Shown here in pieces: positions 13,894 through 18,319 of a DNA stretch of 18,319 nt. This DNA is from Pseudomonadota bacterium (GTDB lineage Bacteria; Myxococcota; UBA9042; PHBI01): NCBI GenBank assembly GCA_005772945.1, contig SXIE01000019.1, forward strand, positions 1 through 18,319. The letters run 5' to 3'. A program made the position numbers and the translations under genes. Under the pieces are notes generated by a model. It was not told the DNA's origin. It did not search any database and was given only the letters and a program-made list of their open reading frames with translations. Numbering within the stretch: position 1 is the stretch's first letter; the number at the start of each line of letters is the position of its first letter.

Positions 13894-14832
13894 TTGGAAC
13901 ACTCCATCGAAACCGCGCTCCAATCTGCCGTTCAGGCCCTGTCGAATCAGGAGTCGGAGCGCGCCATCGAGATCCTCACCACGCTGCTCGCCAGCCCGCC
14001 TCAGGGCTTGCTCCCGCCGCAAACCGAGATGTTCGCGCGCGGCCTGCTCGCGCCTGCCTACGCGAGCCTCGGCCAGGTCACGGACGCCCGCGCCGCGGCC
14101 GAAAAAGCGGTCGCGCTCGCCCAGGCGCTCGAGGACGCGGAGTCGCTGGCGCACTATCAGGGACTCCTCCAGCAGCTCTCGGTCGTCGCCATGACCGAGG
14201 ACGCGGTCGACGCCGCCATCGAGCGCGCCACCCAGGCCTTCGAGCGCGGCGACTCGGCCACCGCGGAGTCCGAGCTCGGCGTCATCCTCGTCGCGGCCAT
14301 CGCCCACCAGCGCCTGGACCTCGAGGCCACCGCGCGCGGAATGTTCGCCCAAGCGCTCCTCATGCGCGCCGCCGTCGACGACGCCCGTCCGCACCTGGTC
14401 CGCGCGCACGAGATCGCGATCGAGATGGAGGACGACAGCGCCGCCCAGCACTTCGCCGGGATCCTCACGCAGATCTCGACCCCCGACGGCGCCGACCGTC
14501 TGCGCCAGGAGGCCGAGGCCGCGCGTCGCGGCGACGAGGTCACGCGCCAGGCCGGCGCCGCCATGGAGGCCGGCGACTTCGATCTCGCCCAGAGCCTGCT
14601 CGAGCCCGCCGTCCGCGAGGCCGAGGCCGCCGCCACCCCCGAGACGCAGGCCTCGCTCCGCGGCATGCTCGCCCAGGCCTACCTCATGGGTGGCAAGCGC
14701 GAGCTCGCCGCCGCCGAGGCCAAGCGCGCCCAAGCCGTCGCCCTCGCGCTCGGCGCCCACGACGCCGCCGAGAGCTTCGGCCAGATCCTGAAGCTCGCCG
14801 TCGGCTTCGTGAGCCCGGTCGCCAAGAGCTGA
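13894..14832 (+). CDS. TPR-like helical repeat protein
   Basis: This encodes about 312 residues if the TTG at 13894 is used, which has GAGGT four bases upstream. An in-frame ATG at 13855 exists but lies over the start codon of the divergent gene and has no ribosome site. The protein is Ala/Leu/Glu-rich and helical, with paired-helix units such as SNQESERAIEILTTLLASPP, LLAPAYASLGQVTDARAAAE, ATQAFERGDSATAESELGVI, MEAGDFDLAQSLLEPAVREA and LAQAYLMGGKRELAAAEAKR. The alternating A-x-G-D-x-x-x-A pattern fits tetratricopeptide repeats, about six or seven units. There is no signal peptide or membrane segment, so it is probably a cytoplasmic protein-interaction scaffold. The shared 37-base gap with the tail-anchored protein gene contains a TATAG element that could be a -10 box. 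Confidence 0.75.
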   Translation: MEHSIETALQSAVQALSNQESERAIEILTTLLASPPQGLLPPQTEMFARGLLAPAYASLGQVTDARAAAEKAVALAQALEDAESLAHYQGLLQQLSVVAMTEDAVDAAIERATQAFERGDSATAESELGVILVAAIAHQRLDLEATARGMFAQALLMRAAVDDARPHLVRAHEIAIEMEDDSAAQHFAGILTQISTPDGADRLRQEAEAARRGDEVTRQAGAAMEAGDFDLAQSLLEPAVREAEAAATPETQASLRGMLAQAYLMGGKRELAAAEAKRAQAVALALGAHDAAESFGQILKLAVGFVSPVAKS

Positions 14833-14867
14833 GGCACTTTCGGACGATCGTGGCGACTGATCGCCGT

Positions 14868-17800
14868 TCAGTAGCGCCAGAGGTCGTTCAGAAATCCGCT
14901 GGACCCGCCGGCGTATCCGAACCCGCCGAAGAGCCACATCCGACCATCGCCCGTCCCCCACAGGGCCGGCCGAGCCGCGCGCGCTCCGGGTGCGTTGCTC
15001 GGCGCCGGGGCCCCTTGGAACCCGTAGGCGCCGTCGGTGTTGCTCCATGGGCTCCCTGAGACCCAGGTCCAGTCGGTGCCGTCGAAGCGCCACAGGTCGC
15101 TCAGATGGCCGAACATGGAGGTCGCGTAGCCCTGCCCCGAGCTCAGCCATGCCGCACCGCTCGCATCGACCCACGCATTGCTCATCCAGGCACGGGACCC
15201 CGGCGTGTTGGCGGCTCCAGGGACACCCTGCGTTCCGTAAATCCCCATCCCATTGACGCTCGACTCACCCTTGATCCACGTCCAATCGGTACCGTCCCAA
15301 CGCCACAGATCATTCAAGTATCCAGGCGCCCCGACCGCACTGAAGCCGCGCCCGCCGAACAACCAGAGATGGCCATCCGCGTCCCACCAGAGGGCGCTCC
15401 CAGTGCGACCGCCGGGCATGTTCGACGGGTCCGCCACGCCGCTGGCGCCATAGACGCCATCGGCGTTGGCGCTGTCGAGCCCGCTCATCCAGATCCAGTT
15501 CGCGCCATCGAACGTCCAGAGATCGTTGCGGTACCCACCGCCCTTGTCGAGCCCTCCGAAGAGCCAGAAGCCGTTCGCGGCGTCCGTCGCATACGCCGAA
15601 TCGCGGCGCGCCCCGGGGGTATGGGTGGAGGCGGGCACGCCTTGGGTCCCGTAGCTGCCTTCCGCGTCCGCGCTGTTGCTCCCCTTCATCCAGGTCCAGT
15701 CCGCGCCGTCGTACCGCCAGAGATCGTCGAGAAGCCCCGCCCCGCTGACGCCGCCAAAGGCCCAGACAGCACCCGCACCGTCGATCCACATCGCCGCCGC
15801 GCCGCGTCCGGGCGGGAGGTTCGCGCCGGACGCGACGCCCAACTCACCGTAGCTCCCTGGCGAGCTGCTCTCGCTGGTGCCCGCCACCCAGGTCCAGTAG
15901 ATGCCGTCGTACCGCCATAAGTCGCTGGCATACCTCTCGCTGCCGCCGATCGGGACGAGGCGCCCACCGAAGAGGTACAGGTTGTCGCTCGCGTCGCTCG
16001 CCGCAGCGCCGAGGGACCGCGCCCCCGGGACGTTGCCGGCGGCCGCCACACCCGCTTCCCCGTAGCTGCCCACCGCGTTGGTCACGGCGCTGCCCGCGGC
16101 CCACATCCAGCCCGGCGTTCCCACGGAAAACGTGAGCGTCACGCTGGTCGAGCCCCGCGCGTTCGACGTCACCACCATGCACGCGCTGGCGGGTTGCCAC
16201 GACGTGGGGACGCCGCTGATGGTGCCGGTCGCGGGGTCGAGCGTGAGGCCCGTCGGCAGCGTTCCCGCCAACAGTTCGAAGGTCGCTTCGCTACCGCCGT
16301 AGCTCGCGGTCATGCTGGTGATCGCCTGCGCAACGGTCATGGGTTGTGTCGTGTGGGTGTAGCTCAGCCCGAAGGGCGCCAGCGGTTCGAAGGTCACGTC
16401 CGCAGTCTGCGTGACGAGCAGCCCGTCGGTGTCGTCGCTCGCCGTGAAGCTCGCCGTGCCGGGCGTGGACGATGTCACGGCGAACGTCGCTTTGCCGCTC
16501 GCGTCGGTCGTCCCCTGCGTGGTCGTGATGGCGTCGATCGCACCTCGACTCGAGGTCAGCGACGCCGCCTTCCCCGCGATCGGGTGCCCGCCGGCGTCGA
16601 CCAACGTCACCGTCATGGTCGCGGAGCTGGCGTCATCGGCGTCGACGGCGGAGGGCGCCGCACTCAACGAGGAGGCGCTCGCCGAGACCGGACCGGTGAC
16701 GAACGTGACCGTCTGCGTCTGGCCCACCGTCACGTCGTCGGTCAGATCCCGCGCCGTGAGCACCGCCTCGCCCAACGCTGTCGACTGGATCGTGAACGTC
16801 GCGCGGCCGTCGGCATCGGTGAGGTCTTGGAGCGCGACGATGGAATCGCTCGCGCCGCGACTCGACGACAGCATCACCAACGTGTCGGCCGCGGCGTTGT
16901 CATACGCATCGCGCAGCGTCACGGTCATCGTCGCCGTCGCGCTGCCGTCGGCCTCGACCTCCGTCGGCTTCGCCAGGACCTCGGATCGCGTCGCATCCGT
17001 GGGCCCCGCGACGACCCAGAGGTCATGCGTCGCCGGCGTTGCATTCTCGACCGATGCGCGTAGGCGGATCGCTTCCGCCCCGGTGTAGGTCACGTCGTCG
17101 AATACCGCCTCGCCGCCGACCACCGTCCGCGTCAAGGTCCCACCCAACGCCTGAGTGCCGACCGCCAACGAGAGCGTCACGAGCGCATCGTTGTTGGTCG
17201 TGATGAGGTTCCCCTCGGGATCTTCGAGGCGCACGCGCAGGGGCGTCATCGCGACCACGTGGCTCGCCTGGTACTGCGTCGGTGGCGCGAGGCTCCAGCT
17301 CACCAATCCGATGGTTCCACTCGGGACGATGGCGAAGACCTCGCTGCTGGTCGCGATCGGCCCCGTGCCGCCGATGAGGGTGGTGTCCTCCTTCTGCACG
17401 CTCAGCACTTTGTCGGCGCCGACGAGGTCGATGCTCAGCCCGAAGAACGTCGCCACCCCGCCTGTCGCTTGGGCCGTGACGACACCGCTCAACGTGCCGC
17501 TGCCGCTCGAGAGCGAGACGGAGACCACCGCGCTCGCGTCGACTCCGGTCGTGACGAGGTTGCCGAGGGCGTCGACGATGCGCACGACCGGTTGCTCACC
17601 CCAGGCCGCGCCCGCGGTGCCACCGCCCGGCTGGGTGTCGAACGCCAAGGCGGCCGCCGGTCCCGGGACGAAGTTGATGGTGGCCGACTGCGCCACGGCA
17701 AGGCCGTCGGTCACGTCCCACGCGCTCAAGACGGCGTCGCCCGCAACGGTCGACTGCACGGTGAACTGGATTTCGCCAGCGACATCCGTGTGCGCCCCGA

Positions 17801-18319
17801 GCGCTACGACCGTGTCGTCGTCCGCGCGGCTGGAGGACAGCGTGACGGGACGGCCCGCCAAGGCGTTGCCAAACGCATCGAGCAGCCTGACCGTGATCGT
17901 CGCGCTCGAGGTTCCGTCGGCGGGCACGATCGTCGGCGCGACGCTCACGGCCGATCCGGTCTCCGACGGCGCACCCGCGACGACCGTGACCTCTGCATCG
18001 CTGGCGGTTTCGGCGGCATCCGTGACGCGCACCGTCGCGACACCCGGCGTGGTCGGCGCCGTGTAGACGCCGGTGACCGAATCGATACTGCCGCCGCCAC
18101 TCACCACGCCAAAGACATACGGCGGCACGCCTCCGGTCGCCGCGAACGGCGACGTAGCGCCGACCACCAGCGTCAGGCTGGTGGGCGCCATTCCGAGCGG
18201 ACCGGCCGCGGTTTCGTCCTGGGTGTCGGGCTCGATCTCGGGCTCGATCTCGGGCTCGATCTCGGGCTCGATCTCGGGCTCGATCTCGGGCTCGATCTCG
18301 GGCTCGATCTCGGGCTCGA
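14868..18319 (-). CDS. Large surface protein: Ig-like/Big_1 domains and six kelch-like blades (N-terminus outside window)
   Basis: 1149 residues are visible; the frame is open to the right edge, so the start and any signal or lipoprotein sequence lie outside. From N to C: a Glu-Pro-Glu-Ile linker coded by 12-base repeats; an Ig-like domain (SLTLVVGATSPFAATGGVPP); a Big_1/invasin-like domain (about 17670-17980); two domains with DALGNLVTT or DPEGNLITT motifs (about 17010-17660); two more Big_1-like domains (about 16400-17010); a He_PIG-type Ig domain with LPTGLTLDPATGTISGVPTS; then six blades of about 69 residues at 14868-16112. Each blade has a W-x-W, a G-x-YG-x-x-G-V, PGxR, LWLFGG and NDLWRYDG pattern and is kelch-like. 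The protein ends at DLWRY, exactly completing blade six. It is likely a surface-exposed adhesin or binding protein; the ligand is unknown. An internal ATG at 18191 is not the start. Confidence 0.85.
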   Translation of the reverse strand, partial: EPEIEPEIEPEIEPEIEPEIEPEIEPEIEPDTQDETAAGPLGMAPTSLTLVVGATSPFAATGGVPPYVFGVVSGGGSIDSVTGVYTAPTTPGVATVRVTDAAETASDAEVTVVAGAPSETGSAVSVAPTIVPADGTSSATITVRLLDAFGNALAGRPVTLSSSRADDDTVVALGAHTDVAGEIQFTVQSTVAGDAVLSAWDVTDGLAVAQSATINFVPGPAAALAFDTQPGGGTAGAAWGEQPVVRIVDALGNLVTTGVDASAVVSVSLSSGSGTLSGVVTAQATGGVATFFGLSIDLVGADKVLSVQKEDTTLIGGTGPIATSSEVFAIVPSGTIGLVSWSLAPPTQYQASHVVAMTPLRVRLEDPEGNLITTNNDALVTLSLAVGTQALGGTLTRTVVGGEAVFDDVTYTGAEAIRLRASVENATPATHDLWVVAGPTDATRSEVLAKPTEVEADGSATATMTVTLRDAYDNAAADTLVMLSSSRGASDSIVALQDLTDADGRATFTIQSTALGEAVLTARDLTDDVTVGQTQTVTFVTGPVSASASSLSAAPSAVDADDASSATMTVTLVDAGGHPIAGKAASLTSSRGAIDAITTTQGTTDASGKATFAVTSSTPGTASFTASDDTDGLLVTQTADVTFEPLAPFGLSYTHTTQPMTVAQAITSMTASYGGSEATFELLAGTLPTGLTLDPATGTISGVPTSWQPASACMVVTSNARGSTSVTLTFSVGTPGWMWAAGSAVTNAVGSYGEAGVAAAGNVPGARSLGAAASDASDNLYLFGGRLVPIGGSERYASDLWRYDGIYWTWVAGTSESSSPGSYGELGVASGANLPPGRGAAAMWIDGAGAVWAFGGVSGAGLLDDLWRYDGADWTWMKGSNSADAEGSYGTQGVPASTHTPGARRDSAYATDAANGFWLFGGLDKGGGYRNDLWTFDGANWIWMSGLDSANADGVYGASGVADPSNMPGGRTGSALWWDADGHLWLFGGRGFSAVGAPGYLNDLWRWDGTDWTWIKGESSVNGMGIYGTQGVPGAANTPGSRAWMSNAWVDASGAAWLSSGQGYATSMFGHLSDLWRFDGTDWTWVSGSPWSNTDGAYGFQGAPAPSNAPGARAARPALWGTGDGRMWLFGGFGYAGGSSGFLNDLWRY
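18228..18319 (-). repeat. 12-base tandem repeat coding Glu-Ile-Glu-Pro
   Basis: GGGCTCGATCTC is repeated at least seven times without a visible change, plus a partial copy at the window edge. The coding strand reads GAG-ATC-GAG-CCC. It forms an acidic, extended linker near the N-terminus of the surface protein. The unit is four codons, so copy-number change preserves the frame. The tract may continue beyond the window. Confidence 0.92.

Noticed and set aside
13834..15174. 446-residue minus-strand open frame
   Set aside because: It is antisense to the TPR gene and overlaps the surface-protein gene, with no domain support.
15105..15920. 271-residue plus-strand open frame with repeated segments
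   Set aside because: The apparent repeats are the complement of the kelch-like blades on the minus strand.

Overview
The window is very GC-rich, with a strong preference for G or C at third codon positions. Its gene content resembles a Myxococcota (Polyangia-type) chromosome: a matrixin-like secreted protease with a Cys-plus-hydrophobic-plus-Arg C-terminal tag like a degenerate MYXO-CTERM signal, a surface protein with an acidic Glu-Pro-Glu-Ile linker ahead of Ig-like and kelch-like repeats, a PDZ protein with carboxypeptidase-regulatory-like folds, a TPR protein, and many single genes on alternating strands with short gaps. This placement is inference; there is no rRNA or other marker gene. 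I see no tRNA, rRNA, CRISPR array, prophage or insertion sequence.

Left part (1-2407): the 5' part of a YcxB-like membrane protein (minus, running off the left edge) is divergent from an HTATIP2-like NAD(P)-binding protein (plus). Next comes a minus-strand type II toxin-antitoxin pair (ribbon-helix-helix antitoxin and PIN toxin, ATGA overlap). A GC-rich repeat lies on each side of the pair in direct orientation, and the right copy adjoins the frameshifted tail of what looks like a Fic-family gene.

Middle-left (2408-8081): a secreted zinc metalloprotease, a membrane-anchored PDZ protein, a small secreted protein, an orphan SEC-C tail, an Uma2-family nuclease gene, and a SEC-C protein gene. 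The two SEC-C tails are near-identical direct copies either side of the Uma2 gene.

Middle-right (8059-12624): a 5'-nucleotidase gene that has lost its 5' part exactly where the head-to-head SEC-C gene begins. It is followed by an RNase D-like gene with an altered catalytic motif (minus), a divergent GatB/YqeY-domain gene, a RIC/hemerythrin-like di-iron protein gene with altered ligands, and a GNAT acetyltransferase gene.

Right part (12654-18319): a tail-anchored coiled-coil protein with a long Ser-Pro hexanucleotide tract, a divergent TPR-like protein gene, and a very large surface protein (three Big_1-like domains plus other Ig-like domains, then six kelch-like blades) that continues past the right edge in a 12-base tandem repeat.

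The genes do not form one obvious pathway. The recurring theme is genome plasticity: dispersed repeats, duplicated gene tails, truncated genes with joined ends, and enzymes with altered catalytic residues. I did not find a convincing new multi-gene defence or biosynthetic system. The best candidates for follow-up are the two cassettes bracketed by direct repeats, the head-to-head truncation near 8060-8081, and the divergent tail-anchored/TPR pair.
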